From NCBI GenBank assembly GCA_964610905.1, contig CAZSYT010000004.1, forward strand, positions 1 to 64,000: a stretch of DNA of 64,000 bases. The letters run 5' to 3'. This document shows, piece by piece, positions 32,295-40,884 of the stretch. This DNA is from JAJZJT01 sp964610905. Lineage in GTDB: Bacteria > Actinomycetota > Acidimicrobiia > Acidimicrobiales > RAAP-2. The notes under the pieces are model-generated. The model saw only the letters and a program-made list of their open reading frames with translations, was not told the origin of the DNA and ran no database searches. Position numbers and translations under genes: made by a program. Numbering within the stretch: position 1 is the stretch's first letter; the number at the start of each line of letters is the position of its first letter.

Positions 32295-34448
32295 ATGGCT
32301 CGGCGCACGCATCGGCGCACGCATCGGCGCACGGTCGGGCGCACCGTCGGGCGCACCGTGACGCAGGCAGCCACTCTCGTCGTCGGAGGCACGCTCTCGC
32401 TCGTCGTCATGCTCGTCGTCTCGCTCGTCGTCATGCCGAGCACGGTCGCCGCCGCGGCCACCCCCGCGACCACGACCCTCCACGTCGACGAGGTGCTCGC
32501 CTGGGGCGAGAACGTCACCGACGAGCTCGGACCGTCCACGGCGGGCCTGCCCCCCTGCACGTGGCTCGTCGTCACGACGGTGTGCGCGGCGGCACCCGTC
32601 CCGGTCGCGCTCCCCGCTGGCGTGACGCCCGTGTCGGTCGCCGGCGGGACCTTCGGAGGCTTCGCCGTCGGCTCGGACGGGAACCTCTACGCCTGGGGCG
32701 ACAACCGTGCTGGCACGCTGGGCGACGGCGACACCACCGGCCCGGTCACTTGCCCCGACTTCTTCGGGGGCCCGTGCAGCCCCACGCCCGTCCAGGTCTC
32801 CCTGCCCGCCGGGGTGACGGCGCGCGCCGTCGCAGGCGGGCTCGAGGTGGCCTTCGCCGTCGGGTCCGACGGGAACCTCTACGGTTGGGGCCTCGCCTCG
32901 CTGCTCCCCGGCGCCTCGGGGCCCACGTCGGAGTGCTTCGCCGGGGCCTGCCACCCGACGCCCGTTCGCCTCGCCTTCCCGACAGGCGTCACACCGGTCT
33001 CGGTCGCCGCAGGCTCCTCGTCCGCCTACGCGCTGGGCTCGAACGGGGAGGTCTACGGGCTCAGCGGCTCGGCCACGCCCGCCGTCGTGGCCCTTCCCGG
33101 CGGTGTCACGGCGGCCTCCCTCGCGGTGAGCGCCGGCGGCGGGGACGCCTACGTCGTCGGCTCGAACGGCACGCTCTACGGCTGGGGAGGCAACGGTCAC
33201 GGCCAGCTGGGCTCCGGACCGGCCTCGACCGCTTCGCCCGTCGTCGTGCCGCTCCCCTCCGGCACGACGGTGATCGCGGCGGCGGCGGCGAACCACACGA
33301 CGTTCGCGCTGACCTCGACCGGTGCCGTCTACGCCCTCGGCTCGAACGCCGAGGGCGAGCTCGGTGACGCCAGCACGGGTGGCCCCGCCACCTGCTCCGT
33401 CACCTTCGGCGGCTCGGCCCCGTGCAGCCCGACGGCCGTCCGGGTCGCGTTGCCCGCCGGCGTGGCGGCGACCGCGATCGCGGCCTCGGGCTACGACGGC
33501 TACGCCATCGGTGCCAACGGCACCCTCTACGCCTGGGGCACGGACGCCTTCGACGGGCTCGGGGACGGCTCCTCGACCGCCCCGGTGACGTGCGCCGTCT
33601 TCGGGCCCTGCGCCACCACGCCCGTCGCGATGGCACTGCCGGCGGGCAGCCACCCGGTGGCGGTCGCCGGCCGGCAGCTCGCCCCCGCCGGCGGGTACGT
33701 GCTCGCCTCCGTGCCGGCCGAGGCCCCGCGGCTGTCGTCGACGTGCTCGACCCGCGCCGAGGTCGGGACCGCGTACGCCTGCACCGTGAGCGCCACGGGA
33801 ACGCCGGTGGCGGCACTGACGGCGTCGAGGCTCCCCGCCGGCCTCACCTTCACCGACGAGCGCGACGGCACGGCCGTCCTCGCGGGGACGCCGACCGCCT
33901 CGGGCAGGGACACCGTCACCGTCACGGCCGTGAACGGGTTCGGCGCGCCGGCGCACGAGCGCTTCACGCTGACCGTCGACGGGCCGCCGGCCTTCACGTC
34001 GGCCTGCGCCTCCGAGGCGGTGGCGGGGCGGCTCTACCTGTGCGCCGTCACCACGTCGGGCCTCCCGGCCGCGTCGCTCACGGCGGCAGGGCTCCCGCCC
34101 GGAGTGACGTTCGTCGACGTCGGTAGAGGCAACGGCTTCGTCTTCGGGTGGCCGGCCACCACCGGCCAGAGCTCGGTCACCCTCACGGCCACCAACCCGG
34201 TCGGCTCGGTGCACCAGACGTTCGCGCTCACCGTCGCCGCGGCCCGGACCGTGGGCCACCGCCGCTGTCGCTCCGGCGATGCGGGGACATGCCGACGCGG
34301 CACCGTCCACCGGCGTCCCGGTGCGGACCGATCGGCGACGCACGACGGACGCCGGGGCGGCGTGGGCGACCGGAAGCACTCGTCGGCGTCGGCCTCACCG
34401 ATCGACGGGAAGGCCCCGGGGCCGGGACCGGGGGTTCCGGGCCGGTGA
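32295..34448 (+). CDS. Secreted RCC1-type beta-propeller protein with Ig-like domains
   Basis: This 717-residue protein begins with an Arg/Thr repeat (RRTHRRTHRRTVGRTVGRTV) and a hydrophobic signal/anchor segment (about 28-58, ending VAAAATP). Seven RCC1-like blade motifs follow: LAWGENVTDELG, YAWGDNRAGTLG, YGWGLAS, YGLSGS, YGWGGNGHGQLG, YALGSNAEGELG and YAWGTDAFDGLG, enough for a full seven-bladed propeller. Two He_PIG-like Ig domains come next (around 475-560 and 560-645), each with a Cys pair. The last ~65 residues are Arg/Gly-rich and look unlike a normal anchor. The ATG has a G-rich ribosome site 10 nt upstream. Role unknown; adhesion or surface recognition is plausible. Confidence 0.85.
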   Translation: MARRTHRRTHRRTVGRTVGRTVTQAATLVVGGTLSLVVMLVVSLVVMPSTVAAAATPATTTLHVDEVLAWGENVTDELGPSTAGLPPCTWLVVTTVCAAAPVPVALPAGVTPVSVAGGTFGGFAVGSDGNLYAWGDNRAGTLGDGDTTGPVTCPDFFGGPCSPTPVQVSLPAGVTARAVAGGLEVAFAVGSDGNLYGWGLASLLPGASGPTSECFAGACHPTPVRLAFPTGVTPVSVAAGSSSAYALGSNGEVYGLSGSATPAVVALPGGVTAASLAVSAGGGDAYVVGSNGTLYGWGGNGHGQLGSGPASTASPVVVPLPSGTTVIAAAAANHTTFALTSTGAVYALGSNAEGELGDASTGGPATCSVTFGGSAPCSPTAVRVALPAGVAATAIAASGYDGYAIGANGTLYAWGTDAFDGLGDGSSTAPVTCAVFGPCATTPVAMALPAGSHPVAVAGRQLAPAGGYVLASVPAEAPRLSSTCSTRAEVGTAYACTVSATGTPVAALTASRLPAGLTFTDERDGTAVLAGTPTASGRDTVTVTAVNGFGAPAHERFTLTVDGPPAFTSACASEAVAGRLYLCAVTTSGLPAASLTAAGLPPGVTFVDVGRGNGFVFGWPATTGQSSVTLTATNPVGSVHQTFALTVAAARTVGHRRCRSGDAGTCRRGTVHRRPGADRSATHDGRRGGVGDRKHSSASASPIDGKAPGPGPGVPGR
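32298..32350 (+). repeat. 12-bp tandem repeats at the RCC1 protein N-terminus
   Basis: Short direct repeats around GGCGCACGCATC and then GTCGGGCGCACC lie in frame, coding RTHR and RTVG runs in the basic n-region of the signal sequence. Confidence 0.75.
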
Positions 34449-34456
34449 GCACGTGA

Positions 34457-34474
34457 TTGCTTGCTGGCAAGCAA
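34457..34474. promoter_or_regulatory. Palindromic operator of the MarR-MFS operon
   Basis: TTGCTTGCTGGCAAGCAA is a perfect 8+8 inverted repeat around a central TG. It covers the probable -35 (TTGCTG, 34461-34466) of the MarR gene, so binding by the regulator would block its own operon. Confidence 0.7.
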
Positions 34475-34488
34475 CTATCTGCTAGGCT
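34461..34488 (+). promoter_or_regulatory. Promoter of the MarR-MFS-MFS operon
   Basis: TTGCTG (34461-34466), a 16-bp spacer and TAGGCT (34483-34488) with a TGC extension form a recognisable promoter. The GTG of the regulator follows after 8 nt, so the transcript should be leaderless. Confidence 0.6.
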
Positions 34489-34496
34489 GCGCGGCC

Positions 34497-35042
34497 GTGG
34501 GCGAACGGGCAACGGCAGGTCGATCCGGGGCGAGGACCGCGCCGTCGCGGGGCGAGACCGGCCACGGGGCCGGCACGGGCGCTCCGCCTGTCGGTCCGCG
34601 TCCGACCTTCACCGAGGACCGCCTGGCCCGGCTGCGCCGGGCCGTCGGCCGGGCTGCCCGTGGCCTGCGCCACACCGCGGGCGGCGCCGAGCTCACGCCC
34701 ACGCAGGTCGAGGTGCTGGCGACGGTCGCCCGCACGGGCCCCGTGCGCCTGTCGGAGCTGGCCGCCACCGAGCAGCTCCACCCGACGATGCTGTCGCGGA
34801 TCGCCGGCAAGCTCGAGGCTGCCGGCCTCGTGGCGCGCCTCCCCGACCCCGCCGACGGGCGGGCCGCCGCCCTGGCCGTCACAACGGCGGGAGCCGCCCG
34901 GGCGGCCCAGGTCCGCCACGAGCGCACCGAGGTCCTCCGCGCCGCCGTCGGGCGGCTCGACCCGGTGACCCGCCACGCCCTGGCGGAGGCCGTCCCGGCG
35001 CTCGAAGCGCTCGCCGACGCCCTCCAGCAGGGGCGGGCGTGA
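34497..35042 (+). CDS. MarR-family transcriptional regulator
   Basis: This 181-residue regulator has a winged-helix domain from about residue 40: GAELTPTQVEVLATVARTGPVRLSELA, a recognition helix region HPTMLSRIAGKLEAAGLVARLPDPADGRAAALAVT, and a C-terminal dimerisation helix pair. The first 35 residues are disordered and Gly/Arg-rich. A TTG 36 nt upstream could also start the frame but falls inside the operator. The GTG at 34497 fits the promoter. The gene overlaps the first exporter gene as GTGA, so it most likely represses a drug or metabolite efflux operon in response to a ligand. Confidence 0.88.
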   Translation: MGERATAGRSGARTAPSRGETGHGAGTGAPPVGPRPTFTEDRLARLRRAVGRAARGLRHTAGGAELTPTQVEVLATVARTGPVRLSELAATEQLHPTMLSRIAGKLEAAGLVARLPDPADGRAAALAVTTAGAARAAQVRHERTEVLRAAVGRLDPVTRHALAEAVPALEALADALQQGRA

Positions 35043-36301
35043 GCCTGCGGGCGACCGGGCGACGGACGTTCTCGTCGCTGTCGGTCCCCAACTACCGCAA
35101 GTACTTCACCGGCCAGGCGATCTCGCTGGTGGGAACGTGGATGCAGACGACCGCCCAGTCGTGGCTGGTGCTCACGGTGACGCACTCGGCGACCGACCTC
35201 GGGCTCGTGGTCGCCTTGCAGACCCTGCCCGTGCTCCTCCTCGGTCCCTACGGTGGCGTCGTCGCAGACCGGGTCGACAAGCGCCGCCTGATGGTCGTCC
35301 TCCAGTCGGCCATGGGGGTCCAGGCCCTCGTGCTCGGCGTGCTCGTGCTCGCCGGGGTGGTCACCTTCGTCGACATCTGCGTCCTCGCCGTCGTCCTCGG
35401 GCTCAACAACTGCTTCGAGAACCCGGCCCGCCAGGCCTTCGTGCTCGAGATGGTGGGAGCGGGCGACCTGCGCAACGCCGTCAGCCTGAACTCGACCCTG
35501 GTCAACGCCGCCCGGGCCGTGGGACCGGCGATCGCCGGCCTGTTCATCGCCACGGTGGGGACGGGGTGGTGCTTCGTGGCAAACGCGGTGAGCTTCGTCG
35601 CCGTGGTGGTGTCGCTCGTGACGATGGACGTGCGCGCCCTCGAGCCGAGCCCGCCGACGGAGCGCCGGAGGGGTCAGCTGCGCGAGGGGCTGCGCTACGT
35701 GGCCCGCACCCCCGAGCTCGGCATCCCGCTCCTCATGATGGGCCTCGTCGGCATGCTCGCCTACGAGTTCCAGGTCACCCTCCCGGTCGCCGCCCAGCGC
35801 GTCTTCCACGGCGGATCGGAGTCCTACGGGCTCATGACGGCGGCCATGGGGATCGGCGCCGCTGCCGGCGGCCTGGTGAGCGCCGCCCGCGGCCGGACCG
35901 GCATCCGGCCCCTCGTCGTGACGGCCGTCCTCTTCGGGGTGGTCATCCTCGCCACCGCCCTCTCCCCCGACGCCGCCGTCGCGTACGGTGCCCTCGTGCT
36001 GGTGGGCTTCGCCAGCGTGACCTTCCTCGCCATGGGCAACTCGACGCTGCAGTTGGCCGCCGAGCCCCAGCTCCGGGGCCGGGTGATGGCGCTGTGGTCG
36101 GTGGCGTTCCTCGGCTCCACGCCGATCGGCGGTCCGCTGATCGGTTGGGTCAGCGCCCGTGCCGGAGCGCGTGTCGGCCTCGGCGTCGGCGCGGCCTCGT
36201 GCCTCGCCGCCGCCGCCCTCGGCCTGTTCGCGCTGCGGTCGCGCCGGGCGCGTGGCTCGGCTCCCCCGCTCCCCCGCGTCATCGACCCCCGACCCCTGTG
36301 A
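35039..36301 (+). CDS. MFS exporter, EntS/DHA3-like
   Basis: This 420-residue 12-helix major facilitator protein has NYRKYFTGQAISLVGTWMQTTAQSWLVL at the start, GGVVADRVDKRRLM (the loop 2-3 motif A variant) and ENPARQAFVLEMV. That is the pattern of the DHA3 / enterobactin-exporter (EntS) type. It is expected to export small molecules by proton antiport. GTG start overlaps the MarR stop, which keeps the two genes translationally coupled. Substrate unknown. Confidence 0.88.
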   Translation: MSLRATGRRTFSSLSVPNYRKYFTGQAISLVGTWMQTTAQSWLVLTVTHSATDLGLVVALQTLPVLLLGPYGGVVADRVDKRRLMVVLQSAMGVQALVLGVLVLAGVVTFVDICVLAVVLGLNNCFENPARQAFVLEMVGAGDLRNAVSLNSTLVNAARAVGPAIAGLFIATVGTGWCFVANAVSFVAVVVSLVTMDVRALEPSPPTERRRGQLREGLRYVARTPELGIPLLMMGLVGMLAYEFQVTLPVAAQRVFHGGSESYGLMTAAMGIGAAAGGLVSAARGRTGIRPLVVTAVLFGVVILATALSPDAAVAYGALVLVGFASVTFLAMGNSTLQLAAEPQLRGRVMALWSVAFLGSTPIGGPLIGWVSARAGARVGLGVGAASCLAAAALGLFALRSRRARGSAPPLPRVIDPRPL

Positions 36302-36344
36302 GCCCGAGCCCGAGCCCGCGAGACCCCGGCCACCGGGTCCCCGA

Positions 36345-37889
36345 GTGACCACCCCGACGACCGCGCCCGGGCCGCGTCCCGAGCCCCGCTCGGGAGCGCA
36401 GACGTCGCACCTCCCGCCGACCGGTGGCCCGGGAGCCGGGCCGACGGCCGTCTTCGCCACGGGTCTCGACCGCAGGCGCCGGGTCACGATCCTGCTCGTG
36501 TGCTGCCTGAGCCTGTTGATCGTGGGCATGGACAACACGATCGTCAACGTCGCCCTCCCCTCGATCGGCCACGACTTCCACGCCTCGGTGTCGGGGCTCC
36601 AGTGGACCGTGGACGCCTACGTCCTCGTGCTCGCCAGCCTCCTCATGCTGTCGGGCTCGACCGCCGACCGGCTCGGGCGCCGCCGGACCTTCCAGGTCGG
36701 CCTCCTGCTCTTCACCACCGGCTCGCTGCTGTGCAGCCTCGCACCGAGCCTGCCGTTCCTCGTCGCCTTCCGGATGCTCCAGGCCGTCGGCGGCTCCATG
36801 CTCAACCCCGTGGCCCTGTCGATCATCCGCAACACGTTCGAGGACCCCCGGGAGCGGGCCCAGGCCATCGGCGTGTGGGGAGCCATGATGGGCATCTCGA
36901 TCGCGCTCGGCCCGGTCGTCGGGGGGGCGCTGACCGATTCGATCGGCTGGCGGTCGATCTTCTGGGTGAACATCCCGATCGGGCTCGCCGCCGTCGTGCT
37001 GACCGCCCGCTACGTCCCCGAGTCGAGGGCACCCGACCCCCGGCGTCCCGACCTCGTCGGCCAGGTGCTCGTCGTCGTGGTGCTCGCCTCGTTGACGTAC
37101 GCCATCATCGAGGGGCCGAACGCCGGTTGGGGCTCGCCCACCATCGCCGGCCTGCTGGCCGTCTCGGTCGTCGCCACCGCCGCCCTCGTGCGCGTCGAGC
37201 GACGACGGTCCGAACCGCTGCTCGACGTGCGGTTCTTCCGGAGCGTCCCCTTCACGGGGGCGACGCTCGTCGCGGTGGTCGCCTTCGCCGCCTTCGGCGG
37301 CTTCCTGTTCCTCAACACGCTCTACCTGCAGGAGGCACGGGGCATGTCGGCCCTCGCCGCCGGCCTCGCCACCCTCCCGCTCGCCGGCACGACGGCGGTG
37401 GTGGCGCCGGTGTCGGGCTGGATGGTGGGACGGTTCGGTCCCCGACCGTCGCTCGTGCTCGCCGGTGGCCTGCTGGTGGTCGCCGACCTCATGCTGACCG
37501 GCCTCGACCGGACCACCCCCCTCGGCTGGCTCATCGCCAGCTACGTCCTCTTCGGCCTCGGCTTCGGGATGGTCAACCCGCCCATCACCAACACGGCCGT
37601 CTCGGGAATGCCCCCCGCCCAGGCCGGTGTGGCCTCGGCCGTCGCCTCGACCAGCCGCCAGGTCGGCCAGTCCCTCGGGGTGGCCGTCGTCGGCGCCGCG
37701 GTGGCGTCCGACCTGCACGGCCCGCTGAGCACGGCGCTGGCTGCCGCCAGCCACCCCGGCTGGTGGATCATCGTGGTCGCCAGCGCGCTGGTGCTCGTCC
37801 TCGCCGCGGCCTCGACGACGTCGTGGGCGCGGCGGAGCGCCCTCCTCGCCGCCGAGCACCTCGGTGCCGACCCGCTGACGGGCGGGTAG
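36345..37889 (+). CDS. MFS drug exporter, DHA2 (EmrB/QacA) family
   Basis: This 514-residue, about 14-helix proton antiporter has VGMDNTIVNVALPSIGHDF (motif D1), GSTADRLGRRRTFQVGL (motif A) and a GPVVGGALTDSIGWRSIFWVNIPIG segment (motif C), all typical of EmrB/QacA exporters. The first 45 residues are a disordered Pro/Gly-rich leader. The GTG at 36345 lies 43 nt after the first exporter gene on the same strand; both are probably under the MarR-type regulator. Having two exporters of different subfamilies in one unit suggests a broad or amphipathic substrate set. Confidence 0.9.
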   Translation: MTTPTTAPGPRPEPRSGAQTSHLPPTGGPGAGPTAVFATGLDRRRRVTILLVCCLSLLIVGMDNTIVNVALPSIGHDFHASVSGLQWTVDAYVLVLASLLMLSGSTADRLGRRRTFQVGLLLFTTGSLLCSLAPSLPFLVAFRMLQAVGGSMLNPVALSIIRNTFEDPRERAQAIGVWGAMMGISIALGPVVGGALTDSIGWRSIFWVNIPIGLAAVVLTARYVPESRAPDPRRPDLVGQVLVVVVLASLTYAIIEGPNAGWGSPTIAGLLAVSVVATAALVRVERRRSEPLLDVRFFRSVPFTGATLVAVVAFAAFGGFLFLNTLYLQEARGMSALAAGLATLPLAGTTAVVAPVSGWMVGRFGPRPSLVLAGGLLVVADLMLTGLDRTTPLGWLIASYVLFGLGFGMVNPPITNTAVSGMPPAQAGVASAVASTSRQVGQSLGVAVVGAAVASDLHGPLSTALAAASHPGWWIIVVASALVLVLAAASTTSWARRSALLAAEHLGADPLTGG

Positions 37890-37926
37890 GGGGCGTCCCG
37901 CCCGCGCCGGTCAGCCAGTCAGCCGG

Positions 37927-39522
37927 TCAGCCGCCGGGGTGGTACTCGCCGAAGACCCCCCGCAGCACGTCGGAGACCTCGCCCAGGGTGGCCATCCGCC
38001 CGAGCGCCAGCTTCATGGGCACGAGGAGGTTCTGGGTGCCTCGGGCCGCCGCCTCGACGTCGGCCAGCGCGGCGTCGACGGCGGCCTGGTCACGATCGGC
38101 GCGCACCTCCCGCACTCGGCGGACCTGGGCCTCCTGCAGCTCGACGTCGACGGGGAAGACCTCGGTGCCGTCGCTCGACTCGTCGCGGAAGCGGTTGACC
38201 CCGACGACGACCTTGTCGCCGGCGTCGACGGCCTTGGCGTAGGCGTAGGCGGCCTGTTCGATCTCCTGCTGCATGAACTGGGCCTCGATGGCGCTGACCG
38301 CACCGCCCATGGCGTCGATGCGCTCGAGGTAGGACCACGCCGCCGCCTCGACCTCGTCGGTCAGGGACTCGACGAAGTAGGAGCCGGCCAGCGGGTCGAC
38401 CGTGTCGGCCACGCCGGACTCGTAACCGACGACCTGCTGGGTGCGCAGGGCGATCTTGGCGGCGCGCTCGGTGGGGAGCCCGAGTGCCTCGTCGAAGCCG
38501 TTGGTGTGCAGGCTCTGGGTCCCGCCGAGGGCGGCGGCGAGGGCCTGGACGGTGACGCGCGCGATGTTGTTCTCGGGCTGCTGGGCGGTCAGGGTCGAGC
38601 CGCCGGTCTGCGTGTGGAACCGGAGCAGCTTGGAACGCTCGTCTGTCGCCCCGAAGCGCTCGGTCATGATGCGGGCCCACATCCGGCGTGCCGCCCGGAA
38701 CTTGGCGACCTCCTCGAAGAGGTGGTTGTGGGCGTTCCAGAAGAAGCTGAGCCGGGGTGCGAAGGCGTCCACGTCGAGGCCGGCGGCGAGGGCCGCGTCG
38801 ACGTAGGCGATGCCGTTGGCGATGGTGAAGGCGATCTCCTGCACCGCCGTCGAGCCGGCCTCGCGGATGTGGTACCCCGAGATCGAGATGGTGTTCCACG
38901 ACGGCAGGTGCTCGGCGCAGTAGGCGAAGGTGTCGGTGACGAGCCGCATCGACGGGCGCGGTGGGTAGACGTAGGTGCCCCGGGCCACGTACTCCTTCAG
39001 GATGTCGTTCTGGATGGTGCCGCCCAGGGCGGCCGGCGCCACCCCGTTCTCCTCGGCGACCAGCTGGTAGAGGAGCAGGAGGACCGCGGCGGTGGCGTTG
39101 ATCGTCATCGACGTCGTCACCCGGTCGAGGGGCAGGTCGGCCAGCAGTAGGCGCATGTCGGCGAGCGAGTCGATCGCCACCCCGACCTTTCCGACCTCGC
39201 CCTCCGAGCGGGGGTGGTCGGAGTCGTAGCCCATCTGCGTGGGCAGGTCGAAGGCGCACGACAGGCCGGTCTGGCCGGCATCGAGGAGGAACTTGAACCG
39301 CTGGTTGGTCGCCTCCGCCGTGCCGAAGCCGGCGTACTGCCGCATCGTCCACAGTCGGCCGCGGTACATGTCGGGGCGGACGCCCCGCGTGTAGGGGTAC
39401 TGGCCCGGGGCGCCGAGCTTGACTGCGGGGTCGAAGCCCTCGAGGTCGTCGGGGCCGTAGACTGTCTTGATGTCGATCCCGGAGTCGGTGGACCGACCGG
39501 GCGGCGTCTGCGCTTCTGGCAT
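37927..39522 (-). CDS. Methylmalonyl-CoA-mutase-type large subunit (no B12 domain)
   Basis: This 531-residue TIM-barrel catalytic subunit belongs to the adenosylcobalamin-dependent acyl-CoA mutases. Key stretches are WTMRQYAGFG, FDLPTQMGYDSDHP, TSMTINATA, TIQNDILKEYVARGTYVYPP and QTGGSTLTAQQPENNIARV. The Tyr of RQYAGF and the Arg of VARGTY match methylmalonyl-CoA mutase rather than isobutyryl-CoA mutase (Phe and Gln there). The C-terminal B12-binding domain of fused mutases is absent, so a separate small subunit must exist elsewhere. Closely related carbon-skeleton mutases remain possible. The ATG has a TAACCT -10 6 nt upstream. Confidence 0.85.
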   Translation of the reverse strand: MPEAQTPPGRSTDSGIDIKTVYGPDDLEGFDPAVKLGAPGQYPYTRGVRPDMYRGRLWTMRQYAGFGTAEATNQRFKFLLDAGQTGLSCAFDLPTQMGYDSDHPRSEGEVGKVGVAIDSLADMRLLLADLPLDRVTTSMTINATAAVLLLLYQLVAEENGVAPAALGGTIQNDILKEYVARGTYVYPPRPSMRLVTDTFAYCAEHLPSWNTISISGYHIREAGSTAVQEIAFTIANGIAYVDAALAAGLDVDAFAPRLSFFWNAHNHLFEEVAKFRAARRMWARIMTERFGATDERSKLLRFHTQTGGSTLTAQQPENNIARVTVQALAAALGGTQSLHTNGFDEALGLPTERAAKIALRTQQVVGYESGVADTVDPLAGSYFVESLTDEVEAAAWSYLERIDAMGGAVSAIEAQFMQQEIEQAAYAYAKAVDAGDKVVVGVNRFRDESSDGTEVFPVDVELQEAQVRRVREVRADRDQAAVDAALADVEAAARGTQNLLVPMKLALGRMATLGEVSDVLRGVFGEYHPGG

Positions 39523-39528
39523 GCGACG

Positions 39529-39562
39529 AGGTTAGGCCGTCGGGCGGGCGGTCTCCGACGGC
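39529..39562 (-). promoter_or_regulatory. Leaderless -10 and adjacent dyad of the mutase gene
   Basis: TAACCT (39529-39534, minus strand) ends 6 nt before the mutase ATG. Directly upstream, GCCGTCGG (39536-39543) and CCGACGGC (39555-39562) form an 8-bp inverted repeat with an 11-bp spacer. The dyad covers the spacer/-35 zone and could be an operator, or alternatively the terminator of the desaturase gene. Confidence 0.4.
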
Positions 39563-39637
39563 GCCGGCCTCGGGCGGCGTCTCGCCACCCTGGAGGAGGG
39601 AGCCGCTCCGGGCGTGTCGCTCGATCGCCGACGGTGC

Positions 39638-40810
39638 TCAGTCGAGGTCGAGGGTGGGGCGACCGAGGCCGGCGGCGCGCAGGTGGCGGAGCACGTCGCC
39701 GTAGGCCTGGTGGATGCTGAGCTCGGCGTAGTGGATCCGGCGGTCGTCGCAGAACGTCCGCACCAGCTCGCGGGCACGGCGGAGGTTCGCCCGCGGCATG
39801 GCTGGGAACAGGTGGTGCTCGATCTGCGCGTCGAGGCCGCCGAACACGAAGCTCGTGAACGCGCGCGGGGACAGGTTGCGCGACGTGAGCACCTGGCGAC
39901 GGAGGAAGCCGAGCTCCTCGCCTCCGACGACGGTTGGCATCCCCACGTGGTTGGTGAGGAAGGTCGCCCCGAGGTAGAAGCCGAAGAGGCCCTGCGTCAC
40001 GGCGACGAAGGCCGCGGCCCGCACGGCCGAGAGCACGAAGAAGGGCGCGGCGAAGAAGACGGCCCCGTGGACGGCGAGGAGCACCGCTTCGCCGATGGCA
40101 GCCCGGTCCCTGCGCTTCGCCACGGACACCACGCTCGCCACCTGCAGGTTGAGCGCCTCGAGGAACAAGAGCGGCACCACGAGGAACGCCTGGCCCCGGG
40201 CCAAGAAGCGGCCGAGGCGACCACGCGCCGCCGCCTGGGCCGAGGAGTACACGAGCGCACCCGGTGCCAGGTCGGGGTCCTTGCCCAGCCAGTTGGTGTA
40301 CGCGTGGTGCCGGTTGTGCTTCGCCAGCCACCACGTGAAGCTCATCCCCATCAGCAGGTCGGCGACGACGAGCCCGATGAGGTCGTTGCCGCGTCGCCGG
40401 GCGCAGATCTGGCGGTGCCCGGCATCGTGGCCGAGGAACCCGAGCTGCGCCAGGACGACGGCGAGACCGGCGGCGACGGTCAGGTTCCACCAGCGGTTGC
40501 CGACGAGGACGGCGACCACCACCAGGACGACCAGGGCGCCGACGACCGCACCGATCTCGACGGCGTAGTAGCCGCGCCGGCGCTCCAACAGCCCGGAGCT
40601 CCGCACGATACCGGCGAGCTCGGCGTACTCACCTCGGGTGGGCTGCCCCGACCCCGGCGGCGACGCTGAGGCTGCGGACCCTCCGGACGGTGGGCTCCGG
40701 TCCTCCGTGCCCGATCCGGCTTCGGCGGCGACCGACGCCGGCGGGCAGGCCGCGAGCGCGGAGCGCCCCGCCGCCTGCGTGCCGCCCGGTGCTCGCTCGT
40801 CAAGGGTCAC
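39638..40810 (-). CDS. Membrane fatty acid desaturase
   Basis: This 390-residue di-iron acyl desaturase shows the three histidine boxes: HDAGH, HNRHH (AKHNRHHAYTN) and QIEHH, with membrane segments between them. It lies in the actinobacterial acyl-lipid/acyl-CoA desaturase group that includes delta-9 or front-end-type enzymes with QxxHH as third box; regiospecificity is not predictable. The first 65 residues are disordered. It starts with GTG at 40810 preceded by TATAGCCT. Desaturation would tune membrane fluidity. It stands alone between the mutase and the MoeB-type gene on the same strand. Confidence 0.9.
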   Translation of the reverse strand: MTLDERAPGGTQAAGRSALAACPPASVAAEAGSGTEDRSPPSGGSAASASPPGSGQPTRGEYAELAGIVRSSGLLERRRGYYAVEIGAVVGALVVLVVVAVLVGNRWWNLTVAAGLAVVLAQLGFLGHDAGHRQICARRRGNDLIGLVVADLLMGMSFTWWLAKHNRHHAYTNWLGKDPDLAPGALVYSSAQAAARGRLGRFLARGQAFLVVPLLFLEALNLQVASVVSVAKRRDRAAIGEAVLLAVHGAVFFAAPFFVLSAVRAAAFVAVTQGLFGFYLGATFLTNHVGMPTVVGGEELGFLRRQVLTSRNLSPRAFTSFVFGGLDAQIEHHLFPAMPRANLRRARELVRTFCDDRRIHYAELSIHQAYGDVLRHLRAAGLGRPTLDLD

Positions 40811-40815
40811 GCGGC

Positions 40816-40823
40816 AGGCTATA
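40816..40823 (-). promoter_or_regulatory. Leaderless -10 of the desaturase gene
   Basis: TATAGCCT on the minus strand ends 5 nt before the GTG (TATAGC leaves 7 nt, TAGCCT 5 nt), again with no ribosome site between. Confidence 0.45.
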
Positions 40824-40884
40824 CCGACCGCCACCGGGTCCGGACGGCGCCCCGGTCCGTCACCCACCCGAGGACGCCGTCAGC

